Positions 25,061-32,528 of a stretch of 34,453 nt of DNA are shown one piece after another (positions within the stretch are counted from its first letter, which is position 1; every line of letters starts with the position of its first letter). The DNA is from Anaeroplasma bactoclasticum (lineage in GTDB: Bacteria > Bacillota_I > Bacilli_A > ML615J-28 > CAG-313): assembly GCA_023667245.1 (NCBI GenBank), contig JAMPAL010000012.1, forward strand, positions 1 to 34,453, written 5' to 3'. Below the pieces are notes generated by a model. The model was not told the DNA's origin and ran no database searches. It worked only from the letters and a program-made list of their open reading frames with translations. Made by a program: the position numbers and the translations under genes.

Positions 25061-25342
25061 CTATTCAGCTACAGTAATGTAACGAATAATGTTTTCTTTA
25101 ATGTTAGCTACACGTTCGAATTCTTTTACGGCTTCAGGTGTTGCATTTACATTCAGTAAAACATAATATCCTTTTGTTTCGCCTTTGATTTCGTAAGCTA
25201 ATTCTTTCATACCCCATTCATTCACGTTGTCTACAGTAGAAGCCTTTGTAGTAAATAATGCATTTACTTCTTCGATTAAAGCTTTTCTTGCTTCTTCATC
25301 AACGTTTGGGCGAATGATATACATAACTTCGTATTTTTTCAT
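25061..25342 (-). CDS. rpsF: Ribosomal protein S6
   Basis: A 93-residue S6. KYEVMYIIRPNVDEEA, VDNVNEWGMKELAYEIK and KGYYVLLNVNATPEAVKEFER are the family blocks. AGGAGGTG lies ahead of the ATG. The transcript leader (25361-25400) has features of the S6:S18-binding RNA, so feedback control by the S6-S18 pair is likely. Confidence 0.97.
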   Translation of the reverse strand: MKKYEVMYIIRPNVDEEARKALIEEVNALFTTKASTVDNVNEWGMKELAYEIKGETKGYYVLLNVNATPEAVKEFERVANIKENIIRYITVAE

Positions 25343-25360
25343 TCCTTTGCACCTCCTTTT

Positions 25361-25400
25361 GGTCTAACGGCTTTGCAATCTATGCAAAGCAAGGCAGAAT
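25361..25400 (-). promoter_or_regulatory. Probable S6:S18 ribosomal-protein leader RNA
   Basis: In the rpsF leader, minus strand, CTTTGC (25384-25389) pairs with GCAAAG (25371-25376) around 7 bases, directly followed by CCG (25368-25370) and TTAGACC. The S6:S18 leader family is defined by a stem with a conserved CCG next to it, ahead of rpsF. A second TGCAAAG (25345-25351) follows the ribosome site and could compete for the same arm. Confidence 0.6.
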
Positions 25401-25425
25401 ACTTCTTATATATTCATGCTTTCTT

Positions 25426-25454
25426 ATTATATCATATTTTTATTTTTTTGTCAC
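25426..25454 (-). promoter_or_regulatory. Sigma-A promoter of rpsF-ssb-rpsR
   Basis: On the minus strand GTGACA (25449-25454), 17 bases, TATAAT (25426-25431). It starts immediately after the stop codon of the preceding gene, which has no obvious terminator, so readthrough from that gene into rpsF is possible. Confidence 0.75.
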
Positions 25455-25456
25455 CA

Positions 25457-27151
25457 TTATGCTTTTTTACTTTCTTCTTGAAGTAAATATTTTACATAAC
25501 GCAGTTGTGGAGATAACACCATATCCACAGAATTGCTCTTTTTGCTCGTTGGCCATAAAAAACGTTCTTTATCGACAATGATCATTTTATTAGACTCTAA
25601 TTCCTTTTTTCTACCTACAAAAGCATTTTGACAAATATCATAATTGTTTAGCATATCTTCTAATTCAGTTGTATTTGTTAATGTGATTTCCAATTTTCCG
25701 AAAAAGTCTGGTTTCCCTGCTTTACTCATCAATCTAGCATACCCAAGCAATTGAAAATGGGTATTCACATATTGTTTAACTTCTACATAACATTCTTCTT
25801 GTAATTCTCGATACATTCCATATTGTAATAATGTTTGGAAGTCATTGTCCTTGTGCTTTCGAAAAAGCTGATAGTCTCTTTTGTCCAAAGATCCTGATGC
25901 ACTTGGCACAAAGCGATTCCCATTAACATCATTATACATACTTTGTTGTTGTAGAATCAAATAGCGTTTGTCATTCACTATAACTTCTACAATTAAATTC
26001 ACACCAATCAAGTTCGTTAGTGAACTATGTTCTATATCTTTAAATCCACCTGTTACTGGATTCAAAGACAATTGATGTCCAGCTAGATAATAATTGGGGT
26101 CGCTCGAAATCATCATGTTTTTAAAAATCATCTCATCTGTTGATACATAAGCGTGATAGCGCACTGGTTTTACCACTACACTATCTATTGTCCCAAAGCA
26201 AAGATCGGTATCTATTCCTATTAATTTCCCATTAAAAATACTTTTATCCTGTGATAATTTATCAGAAACGACATAAGCTATCGCTCGCCTTGAGTCTTTA
26301 GAAAGCACCTGTTTTGACTTTTGATATTGCACAGCTATCTTTGGTGCATTTTCCACCAAATGCTTATTTGCTTGATTGCTATATAAAAATATTTCTTGGT
26401 CTTGACTTGCATAATCAAAGTACATAGGAATAAAATCTTTGTATTTGGTAGTAGGGTGACTCAAAACTGTTTTAATAATATCTTGTTTAGATTTTCCTTC
26501 TACTGAGGTCACTTGATTACACATTTTTCGGAATGTTCTCCTTTTCTCAATATGAGTAATGAAGAGTCTCAATAAACCTACAACCAATACAGCAATAGAT
26601 AGGCAAATAATAACCGATAAAACATTATCCTTAGCGATGGCTATTGAAAAAGATAACAATAACGCAACAATATCTAAACTTCGGTCAATATAATACTTAA
26701 CACTATTTTCTGCTTTCCAGGCCACCCAAACGGCATCTTGCTTACTTTTTTTCAATTTATGACGATATTGGTTGACCACTTTTTTGGTTTGTTGATACAA
26801 TCCATCTTTATCTGATAATTGTTCCAAATGAGTGAATGTTTGATTTGTACTAGCTCCTTTGATTTGAACCAAATAAAATAGGATATCTTGTTTTTGGTGA
26901 TACGCCATACACTTAAATTGTTGGATACTCATCTTTTGATCTATCGCATGATACACTGCATCAAAGGCACGTAAATTTTCATTGATAATATATTTACCAT
27001 TGATATGTGCTTCCGATACACCTAGAATCTGTTGCATTTGTTTTTCTAGTCTAGCACTCTGATATTGATAAGTAGCAGATAGCGAATAAATTCCAACCTC
27101 ATCATGATGTCGTGATCGCTCATTTTTAATATAAAACACAATCTTCATCAT
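25457..27151 (-). CDS. Two-helix membrane protein with divergent C-terminal Nudix domain
   Basis: A 564-residue protein not recognised as a named family. Residues 1-155 form an N-terminal region with no known motif, starting with a hydrophobic strand (KIVFYIK). Two membrane helices follow at about 157-175 and 178-198. Residues about 210-380 are a further soluble region. Residues about 385-540 look like a Nudix fold: a strand VNLIVEVIVNDKRYLILQQ, FVPSASGSL in place of the glycine turn, then RELQEE at 448-453 matching REUxEE. The spacing from Gly420 to the RE pair is about 28 residues rather than the usual 13, so catalysis is doubtful. Paired membrane helices with a Nudix domain are known among nucleotide-sensing (CBASS-type) effectors, but no cyclase is nearby. 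It is the last gene of an operon, 6 bases after the DUF3267 gene. Confidence 0.8.
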   Translation of the reverse strand: MMKIVFYIKNERSRHHDEVGIYSLSATYQYQSARLEKQMQQILGVSEAHINGKYIINENLRAFDAVYHAIDQKMSIQQFKCMAYHQKQDILFYLVQIKGASTNQTFTHLEQLSDKDGLYQQTKKVVNQYRHKLKKSKQDAVWVAWKAENSVKYYIDRSLDIVALLLSFSIAIAKDNVLSVIICLSIAVLVVGLLRLFITHIEKRRTFRKMCNQVTSVEGKSKQDIIKTVLSHPTTKYKDFIPMYFDYASQDQEIFLYSNQANKHLVENAPKIAVQYQKSKQVLSKDSRRAIAYVVSDKLSQDKSIFNGKLIGIDTDLCFGTIDSVVVKPVRYHAYVSTDEMIFKNMMISSDPNYYLAGHQLSLNPVTGGFKDIEHSSLTNLIGVNLIVEVIVNDKRYLILQQQSMYNDVNGNRFVPSASGSLDKRDYQLFRKHKDNDFQTLLQYGMYRELQEECYVEVKQYVNTHFQLLGYARLMSKAGKPDFFGKLEITLTNTTELEDMLNNYDICQNAFVGRKKELESNKMIIVDKERFLWPTSKKSNSVDMVLSPQLRYVKYLLQEESKKA

Positions 27152-27157
27152 ATCACC

Positions 27158-27799
27158 TCATTCTGATGTTTGAGGTGATGAAACAAGCACATAAAAAGTT
27201 TGCTTTGGACCCGTATCATTGACTAAGACTACTTTTCCCTTGTATTTGAACAAAATCAAACTAGCACAATATAAATCCCCAATACATCCCGAAAAATGAA
27301 GTGCTTCTAGCATCAATAAACCAATCAAAAGGATAGGGGATGTCACCCAAAACATTGGTAAAATAAAGACAAAATGAAATACAATAAATGGAGCTAAAAT
27401 CGTAATCAACGCACATTTTTTATACGTATACACTTGTGGTACCCCACAAAAAGCACAGCTTATCGTAAGACCAAAGGTCAATTTTTGTTTGGTCAATAAT
27501 TTATAGCACAAACCATGAACAAGTTCATGTAATATGATATACAAAAACATTGCCACTAACATCCCCAAAAGAATCCATATATCGGTTGACTCTACTTCCA
27601 TTTTAATGGTATGTTTTGAAAACTGAGTGATATACAAAATCACGAATCCTATTCCTAAAACGAGGAGAAATAAAATAAAAGCAAGTAAATTGAGTACGAT
27701 TGCGGTGGTAATATGTTTAGCATCGATTACTTTATCTTCTTTATACCCTTCTGGTAAGACAGTTTCATAATTGCGATGTTTTGCAAGTTTTTCTTTCAT
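27158..27799 (-). CDS. DUF3267 putative membrane zinc metalloprotease
   Basis: A 213-residue membrane protein of the DUF3267 type, related in layout to site-2 proteases. Four or more hydrophobic helices surround HELVHG (His91, Glu92, His95), an HExxH zinc motif at the end of a membrane helix. GCIGDLY near residue 171 gives a likely third ligand (Asp), as in the family's SGD motif. ATG 27799 has AAGGAGA in front. The gene starts inside the previous gene (35-base overlap). Substrate unknown. Confidence 0.8.
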   Translation of the reverse strand: MKEKLAKHRNYETVLPEGYKEDKVIDAKHITTAIVLNLLAFILFLLVLGIGFVILYITQFSKHTIKMEVESTDIWILLGMLVAMFLYIILHELVHGLCYKLLTKQKLTFGLTISCAFCGVPQVYTYKKCALITILAPFIVFHFVFILPMFWVTSPILLIGLLMLEALHFSGCIGDLYCASLILFKYKGKVVLVNDTGPKQTFYVLVSSPQTSE

Positions 27800-28016
27800 T
27801 CTTCTTTCTCCTTTTCCAGTTCACAAGAACAAGCAGGACAATTACAATAAGCAATAAAACAAAATATGCACTAGCAATCATGTAATATCCTAAAAAGTGA
27901 GCCCGATTTTCTCCAATTAGGGTCACCCCTGTTATCCCTCGATACATATTTCCTATTGTCAAATACAATAAGATCAATCCAATTATACTGAATATGATAT
28001 TAGCCAATTTTCTCAT
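27765..28016 (-). CDS. Small two-helix membrane protein of unknown function
   Basis: An 83-residue protein with hydrophobic helices at about 4-24 and 44-66, a short loop (MYRGITGVTLIGENRAHF) and a strongly basic tail (NWKRRKKNERK), which predicts a cytosolic C-terminus. It is not a family I recognise. It overlaps the lipoprotein gene before it by 4 bases (ATGA) and the DUF3267 gene after it by 35 bases, so it is a real, coupled member of the operon. Confidence 0.7.
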   Translation of the reverse strand: MRKLANIIFSIIGLILLYLTIGNMYRGITGVTLIGENRAHFLGYYMIASAYFVLLLIVIVLLVLVNWKRRKKNERKTCKTSQL

Positions 28017-28669
28017 TTTCCACGTTCCTCCATATGATAGAATTGAAATTCCGTTTTTGTTCTATAGCCAATCTCTCCATATAAAGTAATCGGTTTGGCC
28101 AGTTCACATTCCTCAAATTGCTTCAACTGACTTACCACATAATTGGGTGTAGTAATCAAAGGCATTGCAATTTTTTCTTGTGATTCAGCAACCAAATTAA
28201 AACAAGTTAATGACATTTTACTGCAATTATCAAACGGACTATATCGATCATTTTCTTTCATGTATTGACTGATTGTGATTAAATCGTCCTCATCAATATA
28301 AATACTAACGGATGATCTTGTTTCATAACGATGATATAAATCAATATACCAAGGTTCTAAATTAAACCATATTCCCATATGTCGATCTACTGCCCACCAA
28401 CTGAATGTAACAGAAGCATGAGGATCTACTTGATATTGATAGACTTCTATCGAATGATCGGCTAAATTCGTCATTTCTAAAAAAGTATGACCGTAGGCTT
28501 GAATAAAGTTTTTACATTCTGATTTACCATCATAAGAATGAAGAGTCAATTGGATGATGTCCGTTGACTTTTGTGGTGTGACTTGTAATTGTGATTTTTG
28601 TTGTTTTTGACAACTTAGACATAACATAGCCACCCCTAACCAAATTATCACTATAAATATTCGACGCAT
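28013..28669 (-). CDS. Putative lipoprotein, possibly a circularly permuted papain-like (NlpC/P60-type) protein
   Basis: A 218-residue exported protein: basic start, hydrophobic helix 4-18, and LSC (Cys20) as a weak lipobox. The mature part has GHTFLEMTN with His61 and, later, YSPFDNCSKMSLTCFN with Cys149. A GHxFxxxxN block followed by an NC block is the order seen in permuted NlpC/P60-like enzymes, where His comes before the catalytic Cys. This is inference from motif order only. First of four coupled genes, 22 bases after the HAD gene, and GGAAG lies in front of the ATG. Confidence 0.65.
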   Translation of the reverse strand: MRRIFIVIIWLGVAMLCLSCQKQQKSQLQVTPQKSTDIIQLTLHSYDGKSECKNFIQAYGHTFLEMTNLADHSIEVYQYQVDPHASVTFSWWAVDRHMGIWFNLEPWYIDLYHRYETRSSVSIYIDEDDLITISQYMKENDRYSPFDNCSKMSLTCFNLVAESQEKIAMPLITTPNYVVSQLKQFEECELAKPITLYGEIGYRTKTEFQFYHMEERGK

Positions 28670-28691
28670 AATTTCTTCCTTCTTCCATTAT

Positions 28692-29495
28692 TTATTTTTT
28701 AGTTGAAATCATATTCTGAATCGCATAGGCCACTCCATCTTCTTCACAAGATAGCTTAATGAAATGTGCTGCCTGTTTCACTTCTTTGGCTGCATTTGCC
28801 ATTGCAACACCTGTTCCTACTGCTTTTAACATTGAGATATCATTTTCGGCATCACCAATAGCCATCATTTCTTGAGGCAAAATATGCAAATATTCTGCAA
28901 GAAACTCAATTGCAGCCCCTTTATTGACATCATGAGGTAAAATTTCTAAAAAATAAGGTGTCGTTCTAACCACGGTGTAATTTGGTAGTGCCGCCACCAA
29001 TTCAGGCTGATTGCGATCTAATTGTGCTTTAGTATCTACTACAATCAGTTTATCGGCATGACTCATCTTCTGTAAATCACTTATAGATTGCTCTTCTAGT
29101 CTAACACCCTGAAAAATAGGCAATTGACACAAACTAGCATCCAGTTGATTTGTGTAAATTTGATTGTCTTGATACATCATAAAGGAAAGGTGACGATTGG
29201 ACAATTCGCACATAATATCGTGAATGTCTTGACTCATCAGTTGCTTTTGATAAAGAACTGCTTGGCGTGTTGTCGCAATCAGTCCTCCATTGAGCGCAAT
29301 GATATAATTTTCATCCTTCATTAAATCTAAACTTTCTAAAATAGGTCGAATTCGAAAAAATGGTCTACCGCTTGCGATAACAACTTTTATTCCTTGCGAT
29401 CTCGCTAGAGCAATCGCTTTTTGATTTTCTAATGATATTGTTTTATTTTTGCGAAGTAATGTATCATCTAAATCAAGTGCAATTAATCGTATCAT
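28692..29495 (-). CDS. Cof-type HAD-IIB family phosphatase
   Basis: A 267-residue HAD hydrolase. Motif I is ALDLDDTLL (nucleophile Asp and acid Asp), motif II VIASGRP, motif III KGAAIEFL, motif IV AIGDAENDISML; the type IIB cap lies between II and III. Such enzymes dephosphorylate sugar phosphates or cofactors; the substrate is not readable. The start is ATG 29495 with GGTGAG in front; TTG 29507 is less likely. TATAAT at 29512-29517 may be its -10 box, with no clear -35. It is probably the first gene of the operon that continues to 25457. Confidence 0.92.
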   Translation of the reverse strand: MIRLIALDLDDTLLRKNKTISLENQKAIALARSQGIKVVIASGRPFFRIRPILESLDLMKDENYIIALNGGLIATTRQAVLYQKQLMSQDIHDIMCELSNRHLSFMMYQDNQIYTNQLDASLCQLPIFQGVRLEEQSISDLQKMSHADKLIVVDTKAQLDRNQPELVAALPNYTVVRTTPYFLEILPHDVNKGAAIEFLAEYLHILPQEMMAIGDAENDISMLKAVGTGVAMANAAKEVKQAAHFIKLSCEEDGVAYAIQNMISTKK

Positions 29496-29541
29496 TTTTC
29501 TCACCAAATATATTATATCATATTTTATTCATTTGGAAAAG

Positions 29542-29568
29542 AAAAAAAACACCTTAATCTAAAAGGTG
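29542..29568 (-). terminator. Intrinsic terminator of the patatin-like gene
   Basis: CACCTT (29550-29555) and AAGGTG (29563-29568) pair over 7 bases and the minus strand runs into eight T. The stem overlaps the stop codon. Confidence 0.85.
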
Positions 29569-30330
29569 CTTTGCTTTTATTTGCTTAATTTCTTGCTTTG
29601 TGGCCAAATAACCAGCTTGAAATAATTTCATTTTTTCCGCTTCTGTAACTTTAAAATCCAATGTTTTGATACTTTTTGTATCAATTGAAATCAGATGGAT
29701 GTTAGAAGGACATTCCTTGTATTCTTTTTTTAAAATACGAAAGCCAATGACAAATTCATCTTCTTTGTATGGAAATACATGATAAGGAAAGTTATTCGAT
29801 ACGCCCCCATCAACCAAAAAAGAATCTCCTAATTTTAAAGGTTGAAAAAAACCTGGAAATAACATACTATACGTAATCATACGAGCTAGTGGAAAAGATG
29901 ATGTAAAATATCCATACAATGGTAGAGCATCTGGTAAAACAATGGATTTCTTTTGAGTTACATCATAGCTAGTCACTTTCAGTTCTTTTTGTTGATAGGT
30001 TAAATCCGAAAGGTAGCGCACTCGTTTTTGCATCAATAAATAGTCTAAATAAGATTCTATCATATAACTAGAGTATAAGCCCTTATCTTGGAAAATGGAT
30101 TTCAGTTTATTTTTATTTTGATATAATAATTTAGAAAATGTTAGTTTTTGCATCAAATAGGTCATTTCTTTTCCCGTATATCCTGCAACAAGTAGTCCTG
30201 CAAAAATGGCACCAATGCTCGTACCTGCTGCTTTTTTGCAGACAAACCCTTCTTCTTCTAAGGCACAAATGGCACCTACATAAGCCAATCCTTTGATGCC
30301 CCCACCTTCAAAGATTGCTGTATACTCCAT
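29554..30330 (-). CDS. Patatin-like phospholipase
   Basis: About 258 residues from ATG 30330, with GGAAGTGA in front; a TTG at 30411 would overlap the previous terminator and is rejected. FEGGGIKGLAYVGA gives the oxyanion glycine loop. GTSIGA holds the nucleophile serine (GxSxG), and VDGGVSNNFP the catalytic aspartate (DGG). Serine-aspartate dyad enzymes of this family release fatty acids from lipids. No signal peptide or membrane helix, so cytosolic or membrane-associated. Confidence 0.93.
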   Translation of the reverse strand: MEYTAIFEGGGIKGLAYVGAICALEEEGFVCKKAAGTSIGAIFAGLLVAGYTGKEMTYLMQKLTFSKLLYQNKNKLKSIFQDKGLYSSYMIESYLDYLLMQKRVRYLSDLTYQQKELKVTSYDVTQKKSIVLPDALPLYGYFTSSFPLARMITYSMLFPGFFQPLKLGDSFLVDGGVSNNFPYHVFPYKEDEFVIGFRILKKEYKECPSNIHLISIDTKSIKTLDFKVTEAEKMKLFQAGYLATKQEIKQIKAKHLLD

Positions 30331-30390
30331 AGCATCACTTCCAATGCAATATATGCAAAGAGTGGATGAAATATGTTCAACTTCGTCAAA

Positions 30391-30421
30391 AAGAAAAAGG
30401 TAAATCGACAAATTTACCTTT
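30391..30421 (-). terminator. Intrinsic terminator after the Nudix hydrolase gene
   Basis: AAAGGTAAAT (30396-30405) and ATTTACCTTT (30412-30421) pair perfectly over 6 bases; the minus strand continues TTCTTTTT. The upstream arm covers the last codons of the gene. Confidence 0.82.
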
Positions 30422-30947
30422 CTAAACTATAGATTTGATGACAGCCATATTGCTTTCTACTAGCAAAAAACAATTGAATGAGACTTGGATAATAGGGAAT
30501 GAAAGTTTGATTTTCAATCATTTGTAAAATTTCTGATTCTGATGCCCATTTGGCATGTTGAACTTCTTCTGGTTGTAATACCAATTGAGAAAGTTCAATA
30601 TCCGCTTCAAGCAAGTAAATATCATCAAAACCAAAATCAAAATTAACATTCATATGCGCCCGAATAGAACTAAAGTCAATAGATATGCCCAGTTCTTCTC
30701 GTAATTCTCTGCTTGCCGCATCACGACTCGTTTCATTTGCCAATGCACTACCACCTATAGTAATGTCCCATAAATTAGGGAAACCTTGTTTAAAAGGTTG
30801 GCGTTGTTGAATCAGCATCTCCCCTTTTGAGTTAAAAATGCATACATGAACGACAAGATGATATTCACCTTGTTGTAATCCTTGTTTTCTTTTGACTATT
30901 TTACCTGTTTTAATCCGATCTATATCATAAATATCCCAATATTCCAT
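30414..30947 (-). CDS. IDI-like Nudix hydrolase
   Basis: A 177-residue Nudix protein resembling the YfcD/IDI-like group. The Nudix box is complete: GGSALANETSRDAASRELREELG (Gly, then REL-EE-G, about residues 65-87). N-terminal WDIYDIDRIKTGKIVKR and the strand YHLVVHVCIFNSKGEMLIQQR are typical. Members hydrolyse nucleoside diphosphate derivatives; the substrate is unknown. It starts directly after the MazG-like gene, so the two are coupled. Confidence 0.92.
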   Translation of the reverse strand: MEYWDIYDIDRIKTGKIVKRKQGLQQGEYHLVVHVCIFNSKGEMLIQQRQPFKQGFPNLWDITIGGSALANETSRDAASRELREELGISIDFSSIRAHMNVNFDFGFDDIYLLEADIELSQLVLQPEEVQHAKWASESEILQMIENQTFIPYYPSLIQLFFASRKQYGCHQIYSLER

Positions 30948-31277
30948 CTACTTATCCCTTCTTTGAATAGAATCCTCTTTACAAAAACCTTTTGGATAGC
31001 GTTTTTTCAGTTTATCAATATTTTGTTGAAAAATACTTTCTAGCTCTACATCGAGTGCATAGGCTGTTTCTGCTAGATACCATGCCACATCCCCTAATTC
31101 TTCTATCATTTTTTCTCGGTCTAGGGTATGCCCTTGGGCCAAATGTTTCTTCACTAAATCAATGACTTCACCTGATTCTCCACAAAGTCCCATTACACCA
31201 TTGATTAAAATATCCTTTTTCTCTAAATCAGGATTCAACGTCTTCATAGCCAGCATTTGATATTCATTAATTTTCAT
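30948..31277 (-). CDS. MazG-like nucleotide pyrophosphohydrolase
   Basis: About 109 residues from ATG 31277, with GGGAGAAG in front; a longer frame to 31316 lies inside the DJ-1 gene. The all-alpha NTP-PPase signature is present: GLCGESGEVIDLVKK and EELGDVAWYLAE (ExxE plus ExxD metal ligands). Such enzymes hydrolyse (d)NTPs to monophosphates, cleaning the nucleotide pool. Overlaps the DJ-1 gene by 11 bases and abuts the Nudix gene. Confidence 0.9.
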   Translation of the reverse strand: MKINEYQMLAMKTLNPDLEKKDILINGVMGLCGESGEVIDLVKKHLAQGHTLDREKMIEELGDVAWYLAETAYALDVELESIFQQNIDKLKKRYPKGFCKEDSIQRRDK

Positions 31278-31845
31278 CTTCTTCTCCCATTGCACATGAA
31301 AAATAATATATGCCATTTAAAACCATTCTAGCTGCCTGTTTTCCTTTAATTTTTTTGATAATTTCATAAGCAAAAAGAAATGTAGCTCCAGCTGCTTGAG
31401 CAGTAATGATGGTATCGGTGACTACTACGCTTTGATTCGCTTGATAAACTCCATCTACCCCATACTTTTCGCAACTTGGAAAACACGTATAGGGAAGTCC
31501 ATATAATAGTCCCATTTGTCCCAACACACCTGGTGCAGCACAAATTGCGGCAATGAGTTTTTGATTCTCATAAAAATGTCTAATTATTTGCTGCGTAACC
31601 ACCGAAGTAAGATGCGTTTCAAATACAGCCTTTCCACCTGGTAAAACAACAAAATCATATTGATTTATATCTATATCGTGATAACTCTTATCCGCCCGAA
31701 TGGATAAACCATATTGTGTTGTTAAATCTAATGTTTCTACAACACTAATGGAATCTATTTCAATTCCTGCTCTTTTTACCAAGTCTATCGTGACAAGTGC
31801 TTCTGTATCTTCAAAATGTGGAGCTAACAAAATCATTCCTTTCAT
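31267..31845 (-). CDS. DJ-1/PfpI family protein
   Basis: A 192-residue class I glutamine amidotransferase-like protein from ATG 31845, preceded by AGGTGAG. LLAPHFEDTEAL holds the conserved glutamate, VLPGGKA the glycine loop, and AAICAAPGVLG the nucleophile-elbow cysteine. Family members act as deglycases, chaperones or thiol-stress proteins; which applies is unknown. Lies between trmB and the MazG-like gene in one operon. Confidence 0.92.
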   Translation of the reverse strand: MKGMILLAPHFEDTEALVTIDLVKRAGIEIDSISVVETLDLTTQYGLSIRADKSYHDIDINQYDFVVLPGGKAVFETHLTSVVTQQIIRHFYENQKLIAAICAAPGVLGQMGLLYGLPYTCFPSCEKYGVDGVYQANQSVVVTDTIITAQAAGATFLFAYEIIKKIKGKQAARMVLNGIYYFSCAMGEEDEN

Positions 31846-31871
31846 TTTTCTCACCTACCTCATCTAATATG

Positions 31872-32528
31872 TTACAGCTTGTTTTCTTTCTTAACTTCTA
31901 AAAAGTAAATCACATTTCCTTTTCCCATAAATTTGTCCTCATATTCTGTAGTGATGATGGACTCTTCTGGCGCTCTTTCTATATCAGCTTGATGCAAATC
32001 CAAAGATACAGATTGAAATTGCCAATGATGTTGATTAAACGAAATTAAACTATATTCAAACAAAGAGCGATTATCTGTTTTCATCTCAATACTGCCTTGT
32101 AAAATTTTCTCATAGCGATTTAAAAAGTTTTCATGAGATAATCTTCTTTTTTCATGGCGTTTTTTAGGCCAAGGATCACTAAAATTCAAAAAAATCTTGG
32201 TGAGTTCTCCGTTTTCAAAGATGTCCAATAATTCTTCTGCATCCACATGCATTAACTTGATATTCTTTAATCCTAGCGGATAAATTTTTTCTACAGCTTG
32301 AACAATGACACTATCAAACTTTTCAATGCCAATATAATTGATATCAGGATGTTTTTGGGCATGTTCTTTTAAAAACTTTCCTTTTCCCATACCAATCTCT
32401 AAGTAAATGGGATTTGCATTTCCAAATAGGGCGTGCCACTTGCCCTTGTATGCTTTTGGATCTAAAACAACAAGTTCAGGATGACTTTCCACTCTTTGTT
32501 TTGCATTTTTGACATTTCTTCTACGCAT
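31872..32528 (-). CDS. trmB: tRNA (guanine-N7)-methyltransferase
   Basis: A 218-residue TrmB forming m7G46 in the variable loop of tRNAs. The SAM loop is LEIGMGKGKFL near residue 43, GIEKF follows, and FLNFSDPWPKKRHEKRRL near residue 113 is the diagnostic catalytic block. TEYEDKFMGKGN near the end is also typical. It starts 8 bases inside the end of pepV, so the two are translationally coupled. Confidence 0.96.
   Translation of the reverse strand: MRRRNVKNAKQRVESHPELVVLDPKAYKGKWHALFGNANPIYLEIGMGKGKFLKEHAQKHPDINYIGIEKFDSVIVQAVEKIYPLGLKNIKLMHVDAEELLDIFENGELTKIFLNFSDPWPKKRHEKRRLSHENFLNRYEKILQGSIEMKTDNRSLFEYSLISFNQHHWQFQSVSLDLHQADIERAPEESIITTEYEDKFMGKGNVIYFLEVKKENKL

Noticed and set aside
30331..30411. 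N-terminal extension of the patatin-like protein (27 residues) as a signal sequence
   Set aside because: It would start at TTG inside the terminator of the previous gene, has no ribosome site, and the family core starts at the ATG at 30330 with a good site.
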